NCBI GenBank assembly: GCA_004352715.1
Contig: SCFE01000025.1
Span: 466,023-530,022 of the forward strand
Origin: Hofstenia miamia
Taxonomy: Eukaryota; Xenacoelomorpha; Acoela
Reading direction: 5' to 3'
Length of the DNA: 64,000 nucleotides
In this document: in pieces, positions 11,291 through 22,043 of the stretch
How the letters are laid out: every line of letters starts with the position of its first letter
How positions within the stretch are numbered: the stretch's first letter is position 1
Notes under the pieces: generated by a model
What the model saw: the letters and a program-made list of their open reading frames with translations, nothing else
The model's database searches: none
Told to the model about the DNA's origin: nothing
Position numbers and translations under genes: made by a program

Positions 11291-14200
11291 ATTTGGGTGC
11301 AAGCTAAATGCAAAAAGCATTGATTAATCTTTGACCAACACTTACTTTACAGCTAATGTTTACTTTACAACTTTTTTAGATTTTTAATGAAACAGAATAG
11401 TAATGTTTGCGGAATTTTGTGTTATATAGAGGTTTTAAGCTTTCCTTGCAAGTGTATTAAAGTTCATTGCGTTAATAATGCAAAACAATAAAACTTTTTA
11501 TTAAAATTTAAAATTTGGTTTTGTGATTTACAAGTATAAACAATTGGGAATAGATACCGTACATTTGAAATTCTTTACTTTACATTTTATAGTTTACTTT
11601 GAAAAAATGTGCATAGCTATCGCACCATTTTAAAGTATTGCGTTTATATCAGTAAAATAAATTTGAAGTGATTGACCTATAAAGTGAGTCAATTTTAAGT
11701 GTTTGCAATTTTTATATTCTTAAAATGAAAGGAAGGGAGAGGTTTTAGAAATACATGTTTGTATCAGTAGCAGTGAATGAAATTTAATTTATCCCTTTGT
11801 AGGTTTTGCCCGCTGTGTGATGATCAGGCCTCGAAATAGGATTGTTGGCACAGGAGTATGCATTTCGAGAAAGGGACCACATGTTCTCGTTTTTTCATAA
11901 GCCTTAGAAATTATTTGCTACAATTAAATATTTTCTTAGCTAAGACATGCCAATATTATTTTGTGCAAACAATTTTAAATAGTTATAAATTTAATGGCTA
12001 AACGTTTCAACTATTGCTTCTGAAATACTTAATAGATTCGTTCCCAGGTCACAATTTCCGAGATGTTGCACCTTTTCTACCAAATGTTGAGGCTAATATA
12101 TCTGCTACATAAAAACAATTTAATCCCTTTTTGTTTTTGTGGTGGATATACGCCAATGGGTTGGTGTCAAATAGTGTGGCATGTTTACTTCCAGCTTCAA
12201 AATACATTGACGTTAAATGATATTTGAAAATGACTTAAGCCTATTCGAACTCAGTTTTTTGAGCTCATCCATCTGCCCTGGAGGAGTGTTTTCCCATTAC
12301 TCTCTGGATTTGATTATGAGATTGAAACAATATTTTGCACTAAGATTGTTTATGTCAGGACTATAATTTTACAATGGTAAGAAATTTGATGCAATCCGTA
12401 TATTAGATGATGAAGTCATCAAATATCGAAATTTGATCATTTGTTGAAATATATTAAATATTGGTTTTAAGCAGTTGGAAATAATAAAATTCCTTATTAT
12501 TCATTTTTAGCCTATCAAATATAATTTTTATTTTTTAAAATACTTTTTGCATATCAGCAATAATAACTATTTGCAAAAATTCGAAAACTATGTTCCACAG
12601 TTAAAGGCAATACCATTAATAATGTGAGCAGATATTTAGAAAATATTTATTAAGGGGGTTAGGTTGCCCAATAAAAGTTAAGAAAAGTCATCCAGACCCA
12701 TTAAGAAAGCTCTATATCTTGTTAAGCAATAATGGGAGGGAGTTCTTCTCTAAGAAGAATAGAATTGGGGAGTACAGTTTTACTGATACTCTGTGAAAAT
12801 GAAAATTTGATGAAAACTTTTTAGTAACTTAATTTCAATTCGTAGTTTGAATTTTAGCATGTGTGCATTCATGCAATAGCCATAGGTAATTTTCTTTTTA
12901 ATATCTTCAGGCTGTTTGATATTGCTTCTTAGAAAAGACTTTGTTTCGAAACATGATATAAGGCTCGCGCATTTTCTATAAACTTGACACACCTAAATGT
13001 TACATGCAAGTGGAGAACTAGTAATTGACATTTTTAATGTATCGTTTTTTAACACCATGATGATGAAGTTCAACATAGATTGAACATTTTTATTAAATTT
13101 GATAACATTTATATTTATCATGCTTCTCTTTAGATATTATGATCAGGGTTTAAAGATGCTTTATGGTCCGTTAGACTTAGTGCTAGTGTAGTTTGCTGAG
13201 CTTTTCTGAATTTTTTCTATAGTTACAATAATGTGTAGCACATGCATGCATAGGCCTTACTGCTAAGTGTAATCAGTAAGTATAGGATTAAAATTAAAAG
13301 AGTTAATAAAAATCGCTCCAAATTTCTTCAATTATAATAAGTTTTGAACAATGGGTAAATTTCAAGGATACAGTTAAAAGTAAAATTGAAATCACCTGAG
13401 AAAATATCACTCCAATCTAATGTAAATACTAAGCACTTAATTAAACCTGACTCATAGATGGTTTTGAAAAAAAAATTTTTATTAATGACTAAAAATTGCA
13501 TATTTTCTTTCATTTTTCTAAGTGCAGAATTATGATAAAATCTAACTCCATGTTGTTCAGCATTTAATAATTTTTGAAAAATTGTTAAATTTCAACCTTT
13601 TCTTGAGCATTTACTATAGCTTCAAAGTATTACAACATTCAAAATCGAATACAAGTCAGAATCTGTGTTGGATTCAAATTCGAATTTGAATAGACAGATC
13701 CGAAAATTCTGACCTTTTTAGAGTTCAAAAGTGAATTTCTGGTTTAATTTTTTATTACAACTATTAATAAAGATTGCTAGAAAACTGACTTCTTGTGGTT
13801 TCTTCAGAATGTGAAGGGTACTGTTTTCTTACAAATTTGACTAAGCGCACTTTCTTAAATAAGGTTGATTTCTGTTTTTAATAGTTGGAAAACTAAAAGT
13901 AATGATGAATTTGTTCTTGATTTCAGCGCATTCATATTTGAATTGTTTTTAATAAATTGCATTTAATGAATTTAAAGTGGAATTTGTAATCACTTTCTCT
14001 TACCTAAGAAATTGCTAATTATCAAAGTAATTGTTTGCAATGTACACATAATTGCATTTAAGTATAATTCAACTTAAAATCTATTGCATGCACAAGGGAA
14101 TAATTTTAAAACCAAAAACAAATCTTCTGAGTGTTATCTCCAATTTTAAAATGTTTTCTTGTTGGAAATCGTTTACCAACTTTCTTCTGGTAATATTAGT

Positions 14201-14859
14201 TTGGTTTTTTGGCATTGGAAGATGTAGAAACCTAGAATTTAACCTAGGCAGGAATTAATTCCGTGAAATTTTGAAACAGCATCAAATTTGCTTAGGAATC
14301 AAGTAAAGCGTTTGAGAACATTAAATAATGACTGAATTTTTCCAAATTGCTTTGACAATAAACCTTTCTCAGCAAAAAGATTAAGTTGTTTTCCATTAAC
14401 TTTCGTCACTTCAAAATTGAAAGAAACGCATTTTCAATTTTTATAAGTACCATTTTCTTAAATGTGAAAAGACCCTCGAATTCCAATTACTCATTCAAAT
14501 CTAGCAAGGCAAATGTTTCTTGACATTTCAATTAAATTTGATATTAGCGATTAATGCTCTCGAAGACATTCTAAATAAATGATATTTCATAGTAAGATTC
14601 AAATAAAACTGAACTATAAAGAAATCAGTTTCACTTAACAATAACTTCAAAGGCTTTTGAAGCAAAATCCGATTCAATTTAAATCCGAAGTTGTGCAACA
14701 TGTATTATTGTGCAACAATATCATTTATTATACTTCGTGTAAAATTTTAGAATAAATGTAAGTAGATCAGAATAAAACAATCAGATGTATTACCTTAGAA
14801 CATCAAGACTCCGAGTCCAGATTCGAAGAAATTGTAATTCTGAAGCTGTTTGACAATAA
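11291..14859. other. AT-rich stretch, no gene supported
   Basis: I see no gene. Open frames here (for example 12780-12992, 13328-13513, 14052-14258) are short, AT-driven and unlike any family. A perfect 20-bp palindrome lies at 13672-13691. Confidence 0.5.
13672..13691. repeat. Perfect 20-bp palindrome
   Basis: ATTCAAATTCGAATTTGAAT equals its own reverse complement. In AT-rich DNA this may be chance, and no function can be assigned. Confidence 0.6.
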
Positions 14860-14987
14860 ATAGCTGCAAACTTCCCCGTGGTCCCTACACGTGATTGATC
14901 ACACACTAAGGCACACTAGAGCCTAACCTAGTGAATCTTCATCCTTCTGATTGCGCAACTATCCGGAACTTCTAATGGTTATCTCTA

Positions 14988-15179
14988 CTATGAAGTATGC
15001 CCTGAACCTAACAAATTATTGAAGAATTCCTCTAAAAATAAATCCTGAAATGGACCTTGTTGCTGCAGCTCTTCAAACTTCATGGACTGCCTGCTTCCAA
15101 ATGAAATTGACTGCCATACATTCCCTTCTGTAGATATCAGTGACTCTTCCCGAAATAGTGAGCAGATATGAAAGATCAT
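14988..15179 (-). CDS. Possible terminal coding exon, unknown protein
   Basis: This is a 63-codon open frame with a less AT-biased, hydrophilic product containing EGNVWQSISFGSRQSMKFEE and a phenylalanine-rich end (PFQDLFLEEFFNNLLGSG). The surrounding 14820-15190 is GC-richer than its neighbours, which is why I list it. I do not recognise the family. It could be the last exon of a minus-strand gene whose other exons lie elsewhere, or a decayed repeat. No partner exon or clear acceptor is seen. Confidence 0.25.
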   Translation of the reverse strand: MIFHICSLFREESLISTEGNVWQSISFGSRQSMKFEELQQQGPFQDLFLEEFFNNLLGSGHTS

Positions 15180-17962
15180 TCTTTGTTATTCGATCGTAAA
15201 GATAAATTTTAGAGCAAAAATGCGGAAAAAGCTTACATCGATAAAACGGTTGATCTTGATGTAATGGTTGACAAGTTCCCTATCAAAAATTGATGTTTAG
15301 CATTTGTTCAGTTTAATACTTCTTAGTTAGCAAATCATTTAGAATCATCAAGGTTATTGAATTGCTGAGATAGAATATATCGATTTATCGTAGTCTAAAA
15401 TTTCAGCGACCGTAGAAAGATTGTGTTTGGGTTATATTCTAGGTAATTGAAAAATTGTCATCAGTGGATCTCAATTTGGTTTAATACTCCAAAATTAATG
15501 GTTAGATAGAATTTGATTGTCACATAAATTTTTAAGCATATGTGTTACTAAAAGTTTTATAAAAATCTGAGAAAAGATTAGTTATTCAAATAGTTTATTG
15601 TTAAGCGAAACTATTTCTTGGATTGTGTCTTGGTTAACATCATCTTTATGAATTGCTAAGTAGAATAAAATTAACTGAAAACGCTATGCAGCAAAAATAT
15701 ACTATCGTCAGAAAAGGTTTTCAATCTAAATAAAAATAAGGATAAAGTGTATATTTGTAACTTATGTCAATGTAACATGAAAGGTCTATTAATTGCAATG
15801 GAAGCTATAAAAGGAGCAGCATAACAGTAAATAACTTAGCGGATCGCTTTTGAAGTTAATCAAGGATTTGAAAAAATTGAATAGAGGGTTGAAAAAAGGC
15901 AATCACGATATAAAAAATGCATGAAAAATACTGGAGGAATACAGAAAAATTAGACAGAAAAGAATACAATATGATCTGAGGTAAATGGCAAGTGTAGATT
16001 GGGTAGGAAAGAAGTGGAGATTGTAGGTTATAGAGTGGCAGGGTGTGAGAACTTGGTGCAGAGTGAGTAGAACTTCAAGCATGACAAGGTCGGATTGGTA
16101 CATTGGAGCAGCGGGTTGCATGAACATAAGTCCCAAGGAATTCAGCAAGGTGATTGAGGAAAGGAGACCAGTTTTGTTAGCTGTAATATATCGAAAATAG
16201 GTGAACAAATTTAATTCTATGGAAAAGGATTTAAAATTATTAGCATGAAAATACGTTTAAACAATGTTACATCCACAGCTGAGATGACATCTTTAATAGT
16301 AATATACTTTCTTGAAGCAGCCATTTAGAAAAAAGCATAAACAAATATTTTGCATGCATGCAGTTTGTGAGTAATTGGGTAATGAAAGAAGTTCATTATA
16401 TCATGTATATGTTAAATAAGATCTCATAGCAACCAAGATTTGGAAAAAAAATTTAAATTCAAAATAAAAATGTTTGGTCAGAACGCCAGGTTGAAAACTT
16501 GCCAAATATCGGCGGCTTATTTTGCATTATAATTAATAATAATGCGTGATGTGCCAAATATGGCACGCGTAGTTCTCCACAATTCCAGCATTAAAAGTGC
16601 AACAGAACAAGTCCAATTAATAAAACCAAATTTTTGCTATGAGTAGGCCTAGTAATCTCTGTAAAAAACGCATGCTTGTATTGTCTAACTCACATTGATG
16701 AGTGAAAATCATCAAATTAAACACGCATAGAGCAAAGATCTCATCTACAGTATTCATAAATATATTATTGAGTTCTAATTCATGCTTCTAACATGTATTT
16801 TGGCTTACTTATGGTAAATGCAGCACCACATATTCATTAATGCAACATTGGTTATTAAGCAAATGCAAATACTATGTTTATTAAAGTCAGTGAGGACTCT
16901 AAAATTGATGTGCCACTTGCTTCCGATTTTTATTGTAGGAGGGGCCAGTCCAGGTCAGCCTGGGTCTCGTCACTGAATACATATTGAAAAATTTATATGG
17001 AAATATTAATTATTTTTTAGTGTATCAATCAAGATCAAATTAGATTTAAAAACCGAAGGTCAAATTCAAAGCTTAGCTGTATAGATGGATTAAACTGATT
17101 AGAGCAGACGATTTTTAAAAGAATAATTCGATGAGCTTTCATACTATCAATTTAGTTCTTATTTTATTTGCAGAGCATAAACAAGTTTTTATTTCTTAGA
17201 TTTATATGCATATCTATTTTTTTATTTTTATTATTTATTCATGAATTTTTGTAATACTATCCCCATTATGTAGTTATATATTGCTCTTTCTATATGATTG
17301 CTAGAGAATTTTTCTATTTCTCTTTTATTTCTCTCAGAAAAATAATAGTTTAGAATTCATTATACTACTAAATCAAATCATATTATTGGCAAAGGATAAA
17401 CCTTCAACATAAATTATACCATAATATGGAAATTGACTCGTCAAAATTTTTGTCCAATTTGGCTAAATGTTTTCACAATCTTTGGTAAATAGCTAGTCTA
17501 ATTTTTCAAATTGACCAAAAATTCATATTATCACAGGGTCACAGAGTCAAACTATTTCAAAAAGGAAGCGAGTTACCTGGTCACTAAGCAAATGTGACCG
17601 GTTGCAATCTGTCACGCATATCTCTTGTTATTGGGAAACATGCCACAATGTATATCACATGACAGCCTCTGTTCCAAATGAGTTCAGCAGACAAGACTGA
17701 AATGATGTACTCACATTTTTGAAATATTGCAGTTTATTTAAATATCTCATTAAAAATTCTAGTTGCACTATAGTATTAACGGTTGTATTTAATTTATTAA
17801 TTAAATAATGCTATTTTTTAAGATTGTAAGAGTGATGCACAAATTCAAATTATCTCTGAAAAATTTCAAAAACACATAGTACGACATCAATATATCTTAA
17901 ATTTTTAAATGTCTTCATTGCAACATATATTTATTGAGATTTTGAGTACAAATCGCCTCTTA

Positions 17963-17966
<4 letters not shown>
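15180..17966. other. AT-rich stretch, no gene supported
   Basis: I see no gene. From about 15790 to 16200 the plus strand is strongly purine-rich (many GGAGRA and GAAAA runs). The minus-strand frame of 101 codons there is its pyrimidine shadow, giving a Leu/Ser/Phe-rich product that I do not accept as a gene. Confidence 0.45.

Positions 17967-18002
<36 letters not shown>
17967..18002. repeat. (TA)n microsatellite
   Basis: Uninterrupted TA dinucleotides for about 36 bp, directly flanking one side of the transposase-like gene at 18211-20109. A second TA tract (20284-20310) flanks the other side. Confidence 0.95.
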
Positions 18003-18006
<4 letters not shown>

Positions 18007-18210
18007 GGTGTCCTTATATGACAAAAAAATTTTTTTCGATTTTCACAATGCATATCCTCTATATTTTGTACTAATGCTATAAGATACTCAAATATAAAAT
18101 TTCGTCCTCCTGTTATATAATCACTACAAATGTTAAGAAATATCTAAATAAAAGTAACAATTCAATTAGATGAACATTAAAATTTAATTAAAACTATAAA
18201 TTAATAACAA

Positions 18211-20109
18211 TCAGTAAGGGTAACTTCTTTTTAGAGTAGTTCTTTTACAGTCTGGATACAATTTTCTATATTCCTGCACACAGCGCAGCAAGAACTGTTT
18301 TTGTTCCTCTTCAGCCGTAATAAGCTCGTTAAAATCTTGCATTAATTTAACAGCCCTTTCATCTGTATCAAGTACAACTCTCAAATAACTTATTTTTCCT
18401 TTTGCTTCCAGAAAAGCAGCGTTATTGTTCCAAGAAAGTACATTTTTCTTTAGAAAACAGTCGTCGATCTGCAGTCGTGATAAAAAATTTTTGCTCTTTT
18501 CCGATACAAAATCATCAAGTGTTTTATCTGAAGAAAAAATATGAATAACTTAAATAACCAAAAAAATATAAAAATATCACAAAAAGTAAATTTAACTTAC
18601 CAAACAACTTTGGAGTCACTTCTTTCTCTGACGGATCATAGTTTTAGTTTTCCCTCTGTGTCTCCTTCCAAAAAAATACGCACAGTTCTACCAATTCGCG
18701 GTAGTCATCTCTTAGAAAACCTTGGTCTAATTCTTTCATGTAAAACGTTAACAAAGCTTGAATGTCTGTCCCGGCAACACGTCCTTTTACGAAATTAAGA
18801 GATGGTTCAATGTTTCTAGAATCGATGCTTTTCCAATTTTCTCTTAATTTTTTGAACATCGGAATATCTGGTCTACTAGTAATTTGCTTTATCTTGCATT
18901 CAAAGACAGCTTTTAGGACCAATTCATAAACATGATGACGACAGGTGAAAAGCAGCAATTCTCTTTCTAAAGTTTGCTCCAAAATAGACAAGCTCCATTG
19001 AAACGGCCAGTATTGGAAGTTGTTGTGTCGCAGCACATTATTTGTACTTTATCGAGAAGGTTCCAGTCAAAGAGATTTGTTGTGACAGCCTTAGCTTGAT
19101 GTTTTCCAGAAGAACGTTTTAGTTTCGGCACTGCAAGAAGAAGCAACGGGAAATCGTTATTCTTTTGAACTTTGTACATCCAACCCTGGTAATAGTTTTT
19201 CACCCAATGAACTGTGACTACGTCGGGTACATTGTTTTGGAAGTTAGATTTCATTGCTTCTGCCCTAGATTTTCTAGTTTCAGTACGAATTCGCTGAATC
19301 GATGATTTGTTAATAGGGATCTCATCACTGCTCAAACCAAGCGCTTCTACCCCCGCATTAAGAATGTAAACTGAGTCTCTAATGCTTAATTGGCATCGAT
19401 CTAAAGCTGCAACTAGTTTAGGTGTAATGAGATTCTTACTACCTCTTTTTGAACTTTGTCTATGGCAGGAAACTTTCGTCAAGTTGAGTTCGGAATTCAA
19501 GATCTGTTCTTCGTCTGAACTTTCTAGACTTTCTAAGTTATTACTGGTGGAAGTAGATGCAACAGCTAGTGATTCTTTTTGTCTTAAAATTCTTTCTTCT
19601 TCTTCCAACCATCGTTGCATAGATCTTTCTTCTTTTTCGCCATTTTGGTCTACACCACTGAAACATCCCGACCGATCTGGCTGTCTCTGTTTCATTAAAA
19701 ATAATTTGTCTTTCTCTATTTTCATTCTTTCCAAAGCATCAGCATGTGCAATATCAAACAAATTATCAAGATCAATTTCAAAATTCTTTTCTCAGTTCCT
19801 GAACGTTACCTGAGTTTTCTTACAATTTTTTTGCAACTCTCTACAAACATCATATAGATTAACAAGTTTCTTAACGCAGTTAGGAAATGCCCTGGATGGA
19901 ATTCTTCCTTTTTCCCAATATATGATACACTCCCTAATCACAAGATTTGCACTTTCACTAACAGTCAGATTAACCTCGCGAATATTGTAAAATAAAACTG
20001 ATAGAACTTGTCGATTAGATGGTAATTTTGCACCATTTATTTGATAGCTAGGCGGTCCCAATAGGAAAATATTTTGTTGATCACTCCGTAATTTCATGTG
20101 TTTATGCAC
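18211..20109 (-). pseudogene. CRHH-type transposase-like gene, decayed, with one intron
   Basis: This minus-strand gene belongs to an uncharacterised transposase-like family I recall from arthropod genomes. Pieces in order: an N-terminal part (20109-19792; LLGPPSYQ, LPSNRQVLSVLFYNIRE), a FDIAHADALE segment, an acidic linker, then CDTTTSNTG followed by CRHHVYELVLKAVFE. The D...CxxH layout resembles the RNase H fold of hAT transposases; that link is inference. A C-terminal exon (18527-18211; LDTDERAVKLMQDFNEL) is joined through a 73-bp intron (18528-18600). The gene is dead: frame changes occur near 19790, 18985 and in a T run near 18670, and a stop precedes the intron. Relative to my memory of the family, a middle part between the DDYRELVEL region and the last exon is missing. 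Confidence 0.75.
18528..18600 (-). other. 73-bp GT-AG intron
   Basis: On the minus strand the donor reads TTTG|GTAAGTT and the acceptor ATTTTTTCTTCAG|ATAAAAC, with a pyrimidine tract before the AG. Splicing restores the phase: the split codon gives Asp, followed by KTLDDFVSEKS. It shows the host splices small introns and confirms a eukaryotic gene. Confidence 0.8.
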
Positions 20110-20283
20110 TAATCAATGAAACACAAATAATCTAAAAAAACACCTATGAAATTAGGTTGTGAATGATATATACTCACAGTGAACTTAAAACAATTTTACC
20201 CCCAGTAGTTGAGAATGCTACAAACGACAACCCGCATATTTTCAAATAAAGTTTTACCCTCCATTTATTGTGTGTTTTCTTAG

Positions 20284-20310
20284 TATATATATATATATAT
20301 ATATATATAT
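20284..20310. repeat. (TA)n microsatellite
   Basis: A TA tract of about 27 bp beyond the 5' side of the transposase-like gene. With the tract at 17967-18002 it may mark the edges of that element, but no terminal inverted repeat is visible between them. Confidence 0.95.
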
Positions 20311-20878
20311 TTTACAACGTAAAAATCAATTAAAACAATTTGTACCATTTAGAGGTAGTTTTTAAGCTGCTTTTATATCAGTTTTTTAAATTAATTTATT
20401 CAATTTATTTAAAATATACATTAAGTATAGAGCTGTATTATTTATTTAAAAATTTATTGAATCGACTACTGCGATTGTATGTCAATTATTATTTTGACTG
20501 TGACCATTTTAAGAAATAGCTAAATATTTCGGATTTCGTTTCGGACCTGCTTTATTTGATTTTATGTCTCAACTTAAGTCTAGTATTGTACTATTTATTA
20601 GTATTTTATATAGACTGCTGCGTTTTTGAATTAGTGACTTCCTCTGAATTCATATATTTGAAACATTTTCAGAGTATATGTAAGGATTTCGGAATATCTT
20701 GAAGAATCTGAAAAATATCGCATTAGGACCTGTTTTGTTGCTTCTTAAATATTAACTTGCGTCTAGAATTGTAATATTAATCAAATATATTCAATAAATT
20801 ATTACATAGCTATAGTGTAGAATATCTTGAAAACAACATATAGATGGCAGAATAAAGTATTCAATCTTAAGCAATTTT
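20311..20878. other. AT-rich stretch, no gene seen
   Basis: I see nothing codable or repeated beyond simple AT-rich sequence. Confidence 0.5.
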
Positions 20879-20988
20879 CTTGGCCGTAGCCGGCCGTTAG
20901 CCGTAATGCTTTGACCATAGCCGGCCATTGGCCGTAAAGCTTTAGCCATAGCCGGCCGTTAGACCTAATTTTTTTACTATAGTCGGAG
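20879..20988. repeat. Tandem repeat of a 31-bp GC-rich unit
   Basis: Three full units and one partial unit of about 31 bp share the core ATAGCCGGCCRTTRGCCGTAA with 70-85% similarity. The same words (CCGGCCGTTAGCCG) return at 21335-21400, so both patches may belong to one interrupted element. They stand out as GC islands in AT-rich DNA. Confidence 0.8.
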
Positions 20989-21169
20989 ATTTTCACCACT
21001 ACTAAGTGCAATACTGTAATTTTCAATACAACAATTAAAGCATATCCATAGTTTGAACAATTACAGAAAATCATAAAAAAGGCTGTTTTAAAAACAATAC
21101 AAATAAAATTCATGGAAAAATTCTGTATTGTCAATATTGCAATGCATTCTGTGTACTTCTTAAGCATAA

Positions 21170-21220
<51 letters not shown>
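21170..21220. repeat. (TA)n microsatellite with one TG
   Basis: About 50 bp of TA interrupted once by TG. It lies between the two CCGGCCG-rich patches. Confidence 0.95.
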
Positions 21221-21223
<3 letters not shown>

Positions 21224-21334
21224 TACATATACAATAGCATCACTTTTATTATTAAAGCTGAGACAACTTGTAACCAATTGCAATTCATATATGAATTTTA
21301 AGCCGGTATTTTGGTCGTGAAACAAAATATTTGG

Positions 21335-21408
21335 CAGCAACCGGCCGTTAGCCGGTAACAGCTAAGCCGTGGCCGCGGCAATGGCCGCAAAACACTAGCT
21401 GGCGTCTG
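21335..21408. repeat. GC-rich patch related to the 20879 tandem repeat
   Basis: It contains CCGGCCGTTAGCCGG and then GTGGCCGCGGCAATGGCCGC, related in wording to the 31-bp units 400 bp away. It may be the other end of the same small element. Confidence 0.5.
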
Positions 21409-21957
21409 TTTTAAAGGACAAACCATTTTCCCCATTTTCAAAGAATTTCCTCTAGGCCTATTACCAAATTTTGTATTGCTTTGGCTGAGGCTGTTTGGAA
21501 ATTTCGAGTTTTTTCAAAAAGAATTAAATTTTCTCCATACCTAATTAATGTTCATCTATTTATAAGGTTTTGAGCCCATGAAAGCAACAAGGAACTGTAA
21601 CTGTTTCCCTTTGAGACGCGCAATGAGCAAAGTCAGAGGTCAGAGGTCACAGGGGCAGAAGATACTTCCAGATTTGGCATAACTTTAATAGTTTTTAGCT
21701 ATAAGTATTTAAATAATTTTTTTATAGTATCATGAAATTTTTTCAAAAATTCCCACTCTGCTTAATGTTATTATTTGCCTTATTCCATATTAGTCTCGCT
21801 ATACGTCAAAAAATATTGAATTCCTAAATATATTAAATAATTCTACGATATAAAGCCAACATACCGGAGAGCAATATATTTGTGAAAATCCGCTCAATGT
21901 GAATTAAGAATGATATGTCATTAATACAATTTAATGGAGTGTCTATCTTATCTAATT
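21409..21957. other. No gene seen
   Basis: Mixed sequence between the GC-rich patch and the LINE 3' tail. It includes a short AG-rich tandem (GTCAGAGGTCAGAGGTCACAG, near 21630-21650). No gene is supported. Confidence 0.45.
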
Positions 21958-22043
21958 GCTTACTACTACTACTACTACTAGGCTTTATTAAACTGTAGAT
22001 AAGTATACAATAATATAGAATAACATAAATATAAAAAGCATTA

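Noticed and set aside
15903-16208. Hydrophobic 101-codon minus frame
   Set aside because: It is the complement of a purine-rich tract; the Leu/Ser/Phe bias follows from composition.
19382-19813. 143-codon plus-strand frame
   Set aside because: Antisense shadow of the CRHH-type transposase-like gene, which has clear motifs on the other strand.
20879-20988. CRISPR-like regular repeats
   Set aside because: Units are contiguous and diverged with no unique spacers, in a eukaryotic genome.
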